A DNA stretch of 5,657 nt from Rhizobiaceae bacterium (GCA_028865845.1 JAGWJK010000349.1:1-5657), one strand, 5' to 3'. Shown: positions 1 through 5,657, counted from the stretch's first letter. Notes: generated by a model from the letters alone, not told the origin. Numbers and translations: made by a program.

Positions 1-48
1 ATCGACGACCTCATCCGGAAGAACGAGCGTGAAATTGCTGAGCCACAT
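1..48 (-). CDS. 5' end of a gene, possibly PhnM-like amidohydrolase (partial)
   Basis: On the minus strand an ATG at 48-46 opens a frame that runs off the left edge after 16 codons, reading MWLSNFTLVLPDEVVD. An AGGAG Shine-Dalgarno sequence (complement of 56-60) sits 7 bases upstream of the ATG, which is the main reason to accept this start. The short N-terminus looks like the first beta strand of amidohydrolase-superfamily proteins. From memory it resembles the start of the phosphonate-pathway enzyme PhnM (alpha-D-ribose 1-methylphosphonate 5-triphosphate diphosphatase), where an L-x-N-x-x-LVL-x-x-EVV pattern occurs. Sixteen residues without any metal-binding motif cannot establish function, so the product is a guess and only the gene start is reasonably supported. 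It points the same way as the upstream Nudix gene, 140 bases away, and I see no terminator between them. Confidence 0.55.
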   Translation of the reverse strand, partial: MWLSNFTLVLPDEVVD

Positions 49-188
49 CGGCTTTCTCCTGAAATAGCGTCAATCTTGCTGAAGTATGGCGAAGGTACGG
101 ACCTATCCGGCCGAGGTCTCTCGGTAGTCGCGATTCATGACATCATGATGAACATCGCAGAAGGATATTCGATGATGCCGCCGCCCAG
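49..188. other. Intergenic gap between nudK-like gene and leftward partial gene
   Basis: This 140-base gap separates the stop of the Nudix gene from the start of the leftward gene, both on the minus strand. No clear hairpin-plus-T-run terminator follows the Nudix stop on the minus strand. Short symmetric motifs lie at 135-148 (TCATGA-CA-TCATGA) and 141-150 (CATCATGATG, a perfect 10-base palindrome). They could be an operator or chance. A TTGACG occurs on the minus strand but lies too close to the start codon to serve as a -35 box. One plus-strand frame is open from base 1 to a TAG at 190-192, but it has no supported start and runs antisense to the better-supported minus-strand start. Confidence 0.5.
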
Positions 189-803
189 CTAGCGGCCCCG
201 CAGGCTTTCCCGATTCATCACGGCCCATTGCAGCAGGATGATCGTCTTTGCGTCATAGATCTCCCCTGCCGAGATCATCGCCATGGCGTCGTCGAGCGGG
301 ATTTCGAAGACCTGAATATCCTCATGTTCGTCGGCAAGGCCACCGCCGTCGGTGACGCGATCGGCGGCATCGATCAGCGCGACAAAGAAGTGCACGACCT
401 CGGTGACCGCTCCCGGAGCCGTGAACGACTTAAAGAGAAAGCGGATGTCGCGGACGCGGAAGCCGGTCTCCTCCATCGCTTCGCGGCGGATGGCCTCTTC
501 CGGCTGGTCGCCGTCCAAAAGACCCGCAGGCACTTCGATCATCCAGCCGGGAAAATCGGTGAGATGCGCGGCCAGCCGAAACTGGCGCACGAGTACGACG
601 CTGTCGCGCTTGGGATCGTAGAGCAGGATGCAGGCGGCCGGCGTGCGATGATAAATCTCGCGCTTCAGTCGATGGGCCTCGCCCCTGGAGTCGGTATAGT
701 CGATGTCGTAGCTGCTCACGCGCGTCCAGCCGTTGGACAACGTCTTTTCCGCGACGATCTCGACCTTCGACCTGTCGAAATAGGCGGCGTCAAACTTGCT
801 CAT
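189..803 (-). CDS. nudK: NudK-type Nudix hydrolase (GDP-mannose/ADP-ribose pyrophosphatase family)
   Basis: This is a 204-residue Nudix hydrolase of the NudK/AdpP family, cytoplasmic and Mg2+-dependent, which splits nucleoside diphosphate-X compounds. E. coli NudK (191 aa) prefers GDP-mannose. The Nudix box lies at about residues 94-115 and ends in REAMEETGF, with R107, E108, E111 and E112 as the metal-binding/catalytic set. Its front part (AGLLDGDQPEEAIR) is one residue shorter than the textbook GX5EX7REUXEEXGU consensus, a spacing I also recall from E. coli NudK. Other family marks are the central FTAPGAVTEVVHFFVA segment (127-142) and the C-terminal EIYDAKTIILLQW helix (181-193). The ATG overlaps the stop of the upstream molybdoenzyme gene (ATGA), and an AAGGA Shine-Dalgarno sequence lies 6 bases before it, so the start is secure and translation is probably coupled. 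The substrate is inferred; ADP-ribose or another nucleotide sugar is possible. Confidence 0.9.
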   Translation of the reverse strand: MSKFDAAYFDRSKVEIVAEKTLSNGWTRVSSYDIDYTDSRGEAHRLKREIYHRTPAACILLYDPKRDSVVLVRQFRLAAHLTDFPGWMIEVPAGLLDGDQPEEAIRREAMEETGFRVRDIRFLFKSFTAPGAVTEVVHFFVALIDAADRVTDGGGLADEHEDIQVFEIPLDDAMAMISAGEIYDAKTIILLQWAVMNRESLRGR

Positions 804-814
804 GCCATGTCCTT
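800..814 (-). promoter_or_regulatory. ATGA overlap and Shine-Dalgarno coupling the molybdoenzyme and Nudix genes
   Basis: The minus strand at 803-800 reads ATGA, so the Nudix start codon and the molybdoenzyme stop codon share two bases. An AAGGA sequence (complement of 810-814) lies inside the last codons of the upstream gene, 6 bases from the ATG. This is a standard arrangement for translational coupling and shows that the two genes share one transcript. Confidence 0.85.
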
Positions 815-2938
815 ACGAAGCCAGACCTTGTTGTCGTGAACGGCTGCGCCGCCATAGGGCGCAACGGGATCGGCACCGGTCAACACGTTGATGCCCTCGC
901 CGTCGACATGCGCCTTGTTCGCCCACAGACCTTCGGCGATCAACACGCCGCGCTTCACCTCGCTGGTGACGCGCGCATGGATACGGATATCGCCTCTCAG
1001 ATTGCCGATCTTCACGAGATCGCCGTTAGCGATATCGAGCGCGGAAGCGTCCTCCGGATTGACCATCACCTCGGGACGGCCTTCCTTCTGGCGCGAGGTC
1101 TTGGTCTCCGAGAAGCTCGAATTCAGGAAATTGCGTGACGGCGATGTCGCCAGCCGGAACGGATGGTCGAGATCGGCGACCTCGATGACGTCGACCTGGT
1201 CGGGAAATGCCGGCAGCTCGACATGCGGGCCAAGCAGACCTACAGAGGTCGGCGGGCGGTTCGGCGCCGGCTGGTTGACCCAATCGGGGCGGAACCGGAA
1301 TTTACCGTCGGAATGCCCGAAGCCATTGAGAAAATGCGCATCCGCGAAATCAGGTTGACGGTCGAACCATTTGTTTTCGAGGAAATAATCGTAATCCGGC
1401 AGGCCACTTTTTTCGAGAACGCGATCCACCATCTCGCGGGCCGTGAAACCGAAACCGGGACGATCGGCAACGTCGAGGCGCTTGGCGAGCTCCTCGATGA
1501 CGAAGAGGTTGCTGCGCACGGTGGACGGCGGCTCGACCAGCTTCGGGCCGAGCAGAATATGGTTCTGGCCGCCGGCGCGATAGATATCGTCATGCTCGAC
1601 GAACATTGTGGCGGGGATGACGATGTCAGCCATCTCGGCCGTGTCGGTCATGAACTGTTCGTGCACGGCGACGAACAGATCGTCGCGGGCAAAACCACGC
1701 CGGACCAGCCGCTGCTCAGGCGCTATGTTCATCGGATTGGTGTTCTGGATCAGCATCGCCGTGACCGGGCCGCGATGACGAAGCGCCACCGGATCGCCGG
1801 TCAGCGCCCGGCCGATCTGCGACTGATCGATCATCCTAACATCGGGATCCTTCATCGAGCGGCCGGTCAGTTCGCTCGCGTCCATGCGGAAGATATCGCT
1901 GTTCGAATGAAAGGCGCCGCCGCCCTCATATTGCCAGGAGCCGAGCACCGTCGCGATCGACGCGGCTGCGTGCATGGCGATCGCGCCATTACGCTGGCGC
2001 GTGAAGCCGTAGCCGAGACGGAAATAGGTCTTCTTCGTCGTTCCCACGAGCTTGGCGAAGGCTTCGATCTCATCGACCGAAAGCCCGGTGATTGCAGCCG
2101 CCCATTCCGGCGTCTTCGTCTTCAGATGCTCTTCGAGGCCGGCGGGATCGTCGGCATATCTGGCCATGTAGGCGCGGTCTGCATACCCGTCACGGAAGGC
2201 GACATGCATCACGGCGCAGGCAAGTGCTGCGTCCGTGCCCGGCTTGACGATCAGCGCCATGTCCGCCTGCTTCATCGTCGGATTGTCGTAGATATCGACG
2301 ACGACAATCTTGGCGCCGCGTTCCTTGCGCGACTTGATGGCGTGGGTCATGACGTTGACCTGCGTCGAGACTGCATTGGTGCCCCAGATCACCACGCAAT
2401 CCGTGCGGCCCATCTCGCGCGGGTCGGGGCCGCGCAGCGTACCGGTCGCCATGACGAATCCCGTCCACGCAGGATTGGTGCAGATCGAGGAGAAGAAGCC
2501 GGAATAGCGCTTGGCATGGCGAAGCCGCTCGATGCTGTCTCGCTGCACCCAGCCCATGGTGCCGGCGTAGAAATAGGGCCAGATCGCCTCGCTGCCGTCC
2601 TTTGCTTCCGCCTTGACGAAGGCATTGGCGATCTCGTCCAGCGCATCGTCCCAGGACAGTTCCTGCCAGCGCCCCTCACCCTTGGCGCCGACACGGCGCA
2701 AGGGTTTCATCAGCCGGTCGGCATGGTAGAGCCGCTCGGCATAGCGGGCGACCTTGGCGCAGATGATGCCCGATGTGTAGGAGTGATCGTTCGCCCCGCG
2801 CACACGGCCGATCTTGCCGTCCTCGGTAAGGTCGATTTCAAGCGCGCAGGTCGAGGGACAGTCATGCGGACAGGCGGTGTGACCGACCTTCGATTTGGCC
2901 CGGCGCGATTCAGCTGCAATGGGGGTCGCAATGTTCAT
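800..2938 (-). CDS. Molybdopterin (bis-MGD) oxidoreductase, 4Fe-4S containing, DMSO reductase superfamily
   Basis: This is a 712-residue catalytic subunit of the COG0243 type of molybdenum oxidoreductase. Numbered from the ATG at 2938, an N-terminal 4Fe-4S motif is formed by C23, C27, C31 (CPHDCPSTC) and C60 (GIICAK). The large MGD-binding core follows. SSICTNPAWTGF (150-161) supplies C153, a plausible Mo ligand in the place where related enzymes carry Cys, Sec or Ser. Further core motifs are VIWGTN (183-188), VKPGTDAALA (231-240) and QNTNPMN (398-404). The C-terminal MGD-binding domain spans about 593-705. No Tat signal or hydrophobic leader is visible, so the enzyme should be cytoplasmic. 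The substrate cannot be told; formate-dehydrogenase-like, S/N-oxide reductase-like and other reactions all remain open. The frame extends upstream to an ATG at 2956 and a TTG at 2998. I chose 2938 because the residues before it look non-conserved, but its Shine-Dalgarno is weak. It is coupled to the Nudix gene and divergent from rlmJ. Confidence 0.88.
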   Translation of the reverse strand: MNIATPIAAESRRAKSKVGHTACPHDCPSTCALEIDLTEDGKIGRVRGANDHSYTSGIICAKVARYAERLYHADRLMKPLRRVGAKGEGRWQELSWDDALDEIANAFVKAEAKDGSEAIWPYFYAGTMGWVQRDSIERLRHAKRYSGFFSSICTNPAWTGFVMATGTLRGPDPREMGRTDCVVIWGTNAVSTQVNVMTHAIKSRKERGAKIVVVDIYDNPTMKQADMALIVKPGTDAALACAVMHVAFRDGYADRAYMARYADDPAGLEEHLKTKTPEWAAAITGLSVDEIEAFAKLVGTTKKTYFRLGYGFTRQRNGAIAMHAAASIATVLGSWQYEGGGAFHSNSDIFRMDASELTGRSMKDPDVRMIDQSQIGRALTGDPVALRHRGPVTAMLIQNTNPMNIAPEQRLVRRGFARDDLFVAVHEQFMTDTAEMADIVIPATMFVEHDDIYRAGGQNHILLGPKLVEPPSTVRSNLFVIEELAKRLDVADRPGFGFTAREMVDRVLEKSGLPDYDYFLENKWFDRQPDFADAHFLNGFGHSDGKFRFRPDWVNQPAPNRPPTSVGLLGPHVELPAFPDQVDVIEVADLDHPFRLATSPSRNFLNSSFSETKTSRQKEGRPEVMVNPEDASALDIANGDLVKIGNLRGDIRIHARVTSEVKRGVLIAEGLWANKAHVDGEGINVLTGADPVAPYGGAAVHDNKVWLRKDMA

Positions 2939-3019
2939 TCGGTTTCTATATTTCATGCGATGTCCGGCCAAAAGACTTAAACTGGCCCATCGCAACAATT
3001 CATGCGGACTTCACCGACA
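2939..3019. promoter_or_regulatory. Divergent promoter region between molybdoenzyme gene and rlmJ
   Basis: These 81 bases separate two divergent start codons and must hold at least one promoter, unless the promoters lie inside the genes. A plus-strand CTATAT at 2946-2951 matches the rhizobial -10 consensus, but the hexamer 17 bases upstream is a poor -35, so it is only a weak candidate for rlmJ. I found no convincing promoter for the minus-strand gene and no strong inverted repeat. Start codons for both genes have alternatives inside this region (2956 and 2998 on the minus strand, 3002 on the plus strand). Confidence 0.4.
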
Positions 3020-3871
3020 ATGAACTATCGGCATATCTACCACGCGGGCAATTTCGCCGATGTGCTGAAGCACGCAGTGCTCGCGCGCCTCGTCCGCTAC
3101 ATGCAGAACAAGGACAAGGCTTTCCGTGTCCTCGACACCCATGCCGGTATCGGGCTTTACGACCTGTCTTCGGAAGAGGCGCAGAAGACCGGCGAATGGC
3201 GCGACGGCATTGGCAGGGTACTGGAAGCCGACCTCGTGCCGCAGGTGGCCGATCTGCTGGAGCCCTATCTCGCGGCGGTGCGTGAACTCAATCCCGAGGG
3301 CGGCGTCCGCTTCTATCCCGGTTCGCCGAAGCTTGCCCGCATGCTCTTCCGTCCGCAGGACCGGCTCTCGGCCATGGAGCTGCACCCGGAAGACTATCTG
3401 CGTCTGCATCGGCTGTTCGAGGGCGATCATCATTCCCGCATCACCGAACTCGACGGCTGGCTGGCGCTCGGCGCGCATCTGCCGCCGAAGGAAAAGCGCG
3501 GCATCGTGCTCGTCGATCCGCCCTTCGAGGAAGACGGCGAATATGAGCGGTTGGCGGACGGATTGGCCAAGGCATGGCGGCGTTTCCCGGGCGGGACCTA
3601 TTGCCTCTGGTATCCCATCAAGAAGGATGCGCCGATCAAGGCCTTCCATGAGGCGCTACAAGCCCTGGAAATTCCGAAGGTGCTGTGCGCCGAGCTGACG
3701 GTAAAAAGCGATCGCGGTTTCACCGGGCTTACCGGCTCCGGCCTCATCATCGTCAATCCGCCCTTTACGCTGAAGGACGAGCTGCATGCCCTCTTGCCCG
3801 CGCTGAAAGACATGCTGGCGCAGGACCGTTTCGCCTCGCAACGCGCCTTCTGGCTGCGCGGCGAACATTGA
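3020..3871 (+). CDS. rlmJ: 23S rRNA (adenine(2030)-N(6))-methyltransferase RlmJ
   Basis: RlmJ methylates N6 of A2030 (E. coli numbering) in 23S rRNA with S-adenosylmethionine, acting in the cytoplasm on naked or partly assembled rRNA. The 283-residue product matches the usual length (E. coli about 280). The N-terminal signature MNYRHIYHAGNFADVLKH (1-18) is diagnostic. DTHAGIG (39-45) is the SAM-binding loop, YPGSP (99-103) and E120 in MELHPEDY fit the cofactor pocket, and DPPF (166-169) is the catalytic motif of N6-adenine methyltransferases, with F in place of the more common Y. GSGLIIVNPPF (238-248) is the conserved late strand. An in-frame ATG at 3002 would add six residues (MRTSPT). I prefer 3020 because the family begins with the YRHxxHAGN block, although neither start has a good Shine-Dalgarno. 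The gene is followed closely by a GST-like gene and is divergent from the molybdoenzyme gene. Confidence 0.95.
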   Translation: MNYRHIYHAGNFADVLKHAVLARLVRYMQNKDKAFRVLDTHAGIGLYDLSSEEAQKTGEWRDGIGRVLEADLVPQVADLLEPYLAAVRELNPEGGVRFYPGSPKLARMLFRPQDRLSAMELHPEDYLRLHRLFEGDHHSRITELDGWLALGAHLPPKEKRGIVLVDPPFEEDGEYERLADGLAKAWRRFPGGTYCLWYPIKKDAPIKAFHEALQALEIPKVLCAELTVKSDRGFTGLTGSGLIIVNPPFTLKDELHALLPALKDMLAQDRFASQRAFWLRGEH

Positions 3872-3895
3872 TTTTGATGGATCACAGGTAATCCT

Positions 3896-4492
3896 ATGAA
3901 GCTTCTCTGCTCGCCCACCTCCCCTTTTTCGAGCAAGGTACGGATGGCAGCCCGCCATCTCGACATCGAACTCGACGAAATCCGCGTCGATACCGTTGCC
4001 GGGCCGGCGGTGCTGGTGGACAACAATCCGCTCGGCAAGATCCCGACGCTCCTGACCGAAGACGGTCTGTCGGTTTTCGACAGCCGCGCCATCATGCATC
4101 ACTTCGATCGGCTCTCGGGCAAGAAGCTTTATCCCGGCAAGGAGAGCAAGCGCACACGAGCGGAAGTGCTGGAAGCCCTCTGCGACGGTACCAGCGAGTG
4201 CCTGCTGTCGATCGTCTACGAACGGCGGTTCCGCGAGGCCGAGAAGCAGCACCAGCCCTGGATCGATCGTCAGTGGACGAAGGCAAGCCGCACGCTCGCC
4301 CATCTGAACGCCGAACCGCCGAAGATCGGCCGGAAGCTGCATGGCGGTCATTTCGCACTGGCGGCGATGATCGGCTATCTGCAATTGCGGTTCGAGGGAC
4401 AATGGGAGGCAGATCACGCGGACCTTCTTGCCTGGGCACGGCGGTTCGAAAAGCATTTCCCGGATTATCAGGCCATGAAGCCACAGGCCTGA
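3896..4492 (+). CDS. Glutathione S-transferase family protein
   Basis: This 198-residue protein has the two-domain GST layout. The N-terminal thioredoxin-like domain covers about residues 1-78: strand MKLLCS, then TSPFSSKVR (8-16) with S9 as the likely glutathione-activating serine, NPLGKIPTL (44-52) with the cis-proline P50, and FDSRAI (61-66) with D62/S63 in the glutathione gamma-glutamyl binding position. A mostly helical C-terminal domain follows to the end. The pattern is closest, from memory, to E. coli YibF-type bacterial GSTs, whose physiological substrate is not settled. The start has AGGT at 3886-3889, about 6 bases before the ATG. It begins 24 bases after the rlmJ stop with no terminator between, so the two are probably co-transcribed. 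Its stop codon lies inside the terminator hairpin at 4485-4506. Confidence 0.92.
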   Translation: MKLLCSPTSPFSSKVRMAARHLDIELDEIRVDTVAGPAVLVDNNPLGKIPTLLTEDGLSVFDSRAIMHHFDRLSGKKLYPGKESKRTRAEVLEALCDGTSECLLSIVYERRFREAEKQHQPWIDRQWTKASRTLAHLNAEPPKIGRKLHGGHFALAAMIGYLQLRFEGQWEADHADLLAWARRFEKHFPDYQAMKPQA

Positions 4493-4506
4493 TCGATCAG
4501 GCTTTT
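4485..4506 (+). terminator. Probable intrinsic terminator of the rlmJ-gst transcript, shared with the convergent gene end
   Basis: A perfect 16-base palindrome, GCCTGATCGATCAGGC, lies at 4487-4502. As RNA it can fold into a 6-bp stem with a UCGA loop, lengthened to 8 bp by an outer G-U and A-U pair, followed by four T at 4503-4506. The tract is short, so efficiency on the plus strand is uncertain. On the minus strand there is no T-run after the stem, so it is a poor terminator for the LysR gene. The GST stop (TGA, 4490-4492) and the LysR stop (TGA, complement of 4497-4499) lie in the two arms of the stem. Confidence 0.6.
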
Positions 4507-5408
4507 CCGGGAACCCGCATTCCGTCCGTCCGCACGAAATCGACGAAGGCGCGTAGCGCTGTCGGCAATTGCCGGCGGCTCGGATAGTAGAGGAAGAAGC
4601 CGGGGTAATAAGGGCACCAATCCTCCAGCACCCGGATCAATCGCCCGTCCGCCAGCGCCGGGCGCGCCTGATCTTCGAACATGAAGGCAAGACCGGCGCC
4701 GTCGATTGCGGCTTCGATCATCAGATCGGTGTCGCCAAGCGTCAGCGGTCCCTGCACCTCGATTTCCAGTTCGACGCCGCCGCGCTCGAATTCCCAGCGG
4801 TAATAGCGGCCGCTCGGGAAACGATAGCGGATACAGGGATGGCTCTTCAGATCATAGGGCGTGACCGGCTTCGGGAAGCGTTCGAAATGATCGGCCGAAC
4901 CGACGATGGCCGAGCGAACCCGCGAGCCGATCGCCACCGCGATCATATCGGCCGCAAGGCTCTCTCCAAGGCGGATGCCGGCATCGAAATTGCCCGAGAC
5001 CATATCGACCAGCGCGTCATCCACCACGACCTCGATCTCGATCGCCGGATAAGCCCGCAGGAAGCGTGCCACGATCGGCAGCAGCGCCAGTTTGGCGGCC
5101 GCGCGCGGTGCGTTGAACCGCAGCTTGCCGTAGGGCTGGTCGCGAAACTTGTCGAGATCATCCAGCGCGTCATCGATATCGAGGAATGCCGGGCGAATGC
5201 GGTCGAAAAGCCGCTCGCCGGCTTCGGTCAAACCAACGCCGCGGGTCGTCCTGTTGACCAGGCGAACGTCCAGCCGCTCCTCGATCGCCCGCAGCGAGTG
5301 ACTGAGCGCGGACGCCGTCACGCCCAACTCCACCGCCGCTTTCCGAAAGCTTCGGTGTTGGGCGATTGCGAGGAAGATTGCGAGGTCGGTCGAACGGATG
5401 CGTCGCAT
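4497..5408 (-). CDS. LysR-family transcriptional regulator
   Basis: This is a 303-residue LysR-type regulator of standard length. The N-terminal winged helix-turn-helix occupies about residues 5-63, with SFRKAAVELGVTASALSHSL (20-39) as the DNA-reading part and the family wing signature NRTTRGVGLTEAGE at 52-65. A linker helix (about 66-90) leads to the periplasmic-binding-protein-like effector domain (about 93-297), which fits the CrgA-like subgroup. The effector is not predictable. The gene is divergent from an SDR gene whose start is 123 bases away. Such pairs usually mean that the regulator controls the neighbour and itself, and a T-N11-A dyad 4 bases from its start codon supports autoregulation. 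The ATG at 5408 has no strong Shine-Dalgarno, but starting here gives the usual MRRIRSTDLAIFLAIA onset. It converges with the GST gene, with 4 bases between the stop codons. Confidence 0.95.
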   Translation of the reverse strand: MRRIRSTDLAIFLAIAQHRSFRKAAVELGVTASALSHSLRAIEERLDVRLVNRTTRGVGLTEAGERLFDRIRPAFLDIDDALDDLDKFRDQPYGKLRFNAPRAAAKLALLPIVARFLRAYPAIEIEVVVDDALVDMVSGNFDAGIRLGESLAADMIAVAIGSRVRSAIVGSADHFERFPKPVTPYDLKSHPCIRYRFPSGRYYRWEFERGGVELEIEVQGPLTLGDTDLMIEAAIDGAGLAFMFEDQARPALADGRLIRVLEDWCPYYPGFFLYYPSRRQLPTALRAFVDFVRTDGMRVPGKA

Positions 5409-5411
5409 TGA

Positions 5412-5424
5412 TGAGAATTTCTCA
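5412..5424. promoter_or_regulatory. Candidate LysR-type regulator box (T-N11-A dyad)
   Basis: TGAGAATTTCTCA is a perfect 13-base dyad (TGAGAA, central T, TTCTCA) and fits the LysR-type T-N11-A consensus exactly. It lies 4 bases upstream of the regulator's start codon, where a bound regulator could block its own transcription. Seen from the SDR gene it is about 108 bases before the start codon. If it is the recognition site near -65, transcription of the SDR gene would begin around 5483. Confidence 0.65.
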
Positions 5425-5451
5425 GTACTTCGTGGAAGACAAAGTAGATTA

Positions 5452-5465
5452 TCTCAACTCTCTCA
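5452..5465. promoter_or_regulatory. Two further TCTCA half-sites, candidate activation site
   Basis: The half-site TCTCA of the dyad at 5412-5424 recurs at 5452-5456 and 5461-5465, 9 bases apart. The first is 32 bases from the TCTCA arm of the dyad, close to three helical turns. LysR-type regulators often bind a strong dyad and a weaker, degenerate site nearer the promoter, so this pair is a reasonable candidate for the second site. A five-base motif recurs easily by chance, so the claim is tentative. Confidence 0.35.
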
Positions 5466-5488
5466 TCAAGCTACCTTTCCCCTGCAAG

Positions 5489-5510
5489 CAAATTCCAATC
5501 ACGGAATTTG
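5489..5510. repeat. 8+8-base inverted repeat upstream of the SDR gene
   Basis: CAAATTCC at 5489-5496 and GGAATTTG at 5503-5510 are perfect reverse complements separated by six bases (AATCAC). The repeat ends 21 bases before the SDR start codon and 8 bases before its Shine-Dalgarno sequence. It could be an operator for a repressor, a second LysR-type site (T-N11-A spacing also occurs inside it), or an RNA hairpin in the leader. No T-run follows, so it is not a terminator. Confidence 0.6.
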
Positions 5511-5531
5511 ATCCACACAGGAGAGATTATC

Positions 5532-5657
5532 ATGCGTGTTTGGTTCATCACCGGTGCATCCCGCGGCTTCGGCGCCCTCATTGCCCAGGAAGCCCTCAAT
5601 GCCGGCGACGCTGTCGTCGCCACCGCCCGCAACCCGGCCGGCCTCACGGAAAAGCTC
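5532..5657 (+). CDS. Short-chain dehydrogenase/reductase (SDR), 5' part
   Basis: This is the first 42 codons of a classical SDR, an NAD(P)(H)-dependent oxidoreductase with a Rossmann fold; the rest lies beyond the window. The cofactor-binding glycine motif TGASRGFG is at residues 7-14, preceded by the first beta strand (VWFI). The second strand ends in VVATARNP (28-35), where R33 just after the strand suggests a preference for NADP(H), by family rule and not by proof. The catalytic Ser, Tyr and Lys fall outside the window, so substrate and reaction are unknown. The start is firm: AGGAGA at 5519-5524 lies 7 bases before the ATG. It is divergent from the LysR-family regulator and is its likely target. 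Confidence 0.92.
   Translation, partial: MRVWFITGASRGFGALIAQEALNAGDAVVATARNPAGLTEKL

Noticed and set aside
135..150. Short symmetric motifs TCATGA-CA-TCATGA and CATCATGATG
   Set aside because: They are short, made of overlapping ATG/CAT triplets, and not placed clearly relative to a promoter, so chance is the simpler explanation.
1..192. Plus-strand frame open from the window edge to a TAG at 190-192 (63 codons)
   Set aside because: It could be the end of a gene entering from the left, but no family is recognisable. The overlapping minus-strand start has a strong Shine-Dalgarno and a family-like N-terminus, and only one of the two is likely real.
228..839. 203-codon plus-strand frame opposite the Nudix gene
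   Set aside because: It is fully antisense to a gene with an intact Nudix box and shows no family motif or ribosome binding site support.
1163..2980. 605-codon open frame on the plus strand
   Set aside because: It lies antisense to the molybdoenzyme gene, which has clear family motifs throughout. The predicted protein has no recognisable domain and is rich in Arg, His and Asp, as expected for an antisense frame in GC-rich DNA.
3656..4456. 266-codon minus-strand frame opposite the rlmJ end and gst
   Set aside because: It spans two real genes on the other strand and has no recognisable motif.
4569..5411. 280-codon plus-strand frame opposite the LysR gene
   Set aside because: It is antisense to a complete LysR regulator. 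The composition is shadow-like and no domain is recognisable.
1..5657. Defence island, prophage, insertion sequence, CRISPR or toxin-antitoxin system
   Set aside because: All complete genes belong to ordinary metabolic, RNA-modifying or regulatory families, and I see no direct-repeat array, transposase, integrase or tRNA attachment site.

Overview
The window looks like ordinary chromosomal DNA of an alphaproteobacterium. The Rhizobium/Agrobacterium group is my best guess, from the GC-rich coding style and the feel of the protein sequences; there is no rRNA or other marker to prove it. It carries five complete protein genes and the 5' ends of two more. I see no tRNA or rRNA gene, insertion sequence, CRISPR array, prophage gene or transfer signature.

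Left block, minus strand (1-2938): a cytoplasmic molybdenum (bis-MGD type) oxidoreductase with an N-terminal 4Fe-4S motif is followed, with a 4-base ATGA stop/start overlap, by a NudK-type Nudix hydrolase. About 140 bases further on, the same strand carries the first 16 codons of another gene with a strong Shine-Dalgarno sequence. Its N-terminus resembles PhnM-like amidohydrolases, but that is a weak call from 16 residues.

Middle block, plus strand (3020-4492): rlmJ (23S rRNA m6A2030 methyltransferase) is divergent from the molybdoenzyme gene across about 81 bases. It is followed after 24 bases by a small glutathione S-transferase-like gene, probably in the same transcript. This block ends in a compact hairpin followed by four T residues. 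The hairpin also contains the stop codon of the convergent regulator gene.

Right block (4497-5657): a LysR-family regulator on the minus strand is divergent from a classical short-chain dehydrogenase/reductase (SDR) on the plus strand, which is cut off by the window edge. The 123-base region between them holds a perfect T-N11-A dyad next to the regulator's start codon, two further copies of its TCTCA half-site, and a separate 8+8-base inverted repeat just upstream of the SDR ribosome binding site. This is the classic layout of a LysR-type regulator controlling its divergent neighbour, and it is the best regulatory signal in the window.

I found no convincing undescribed multi-gene system. The most testable ideas are the tight coupling of a guanine-dinucleotide-cofactor enzyme with a NudK-type pyrophosphatase, and the operator layout in front of the SDR gene.
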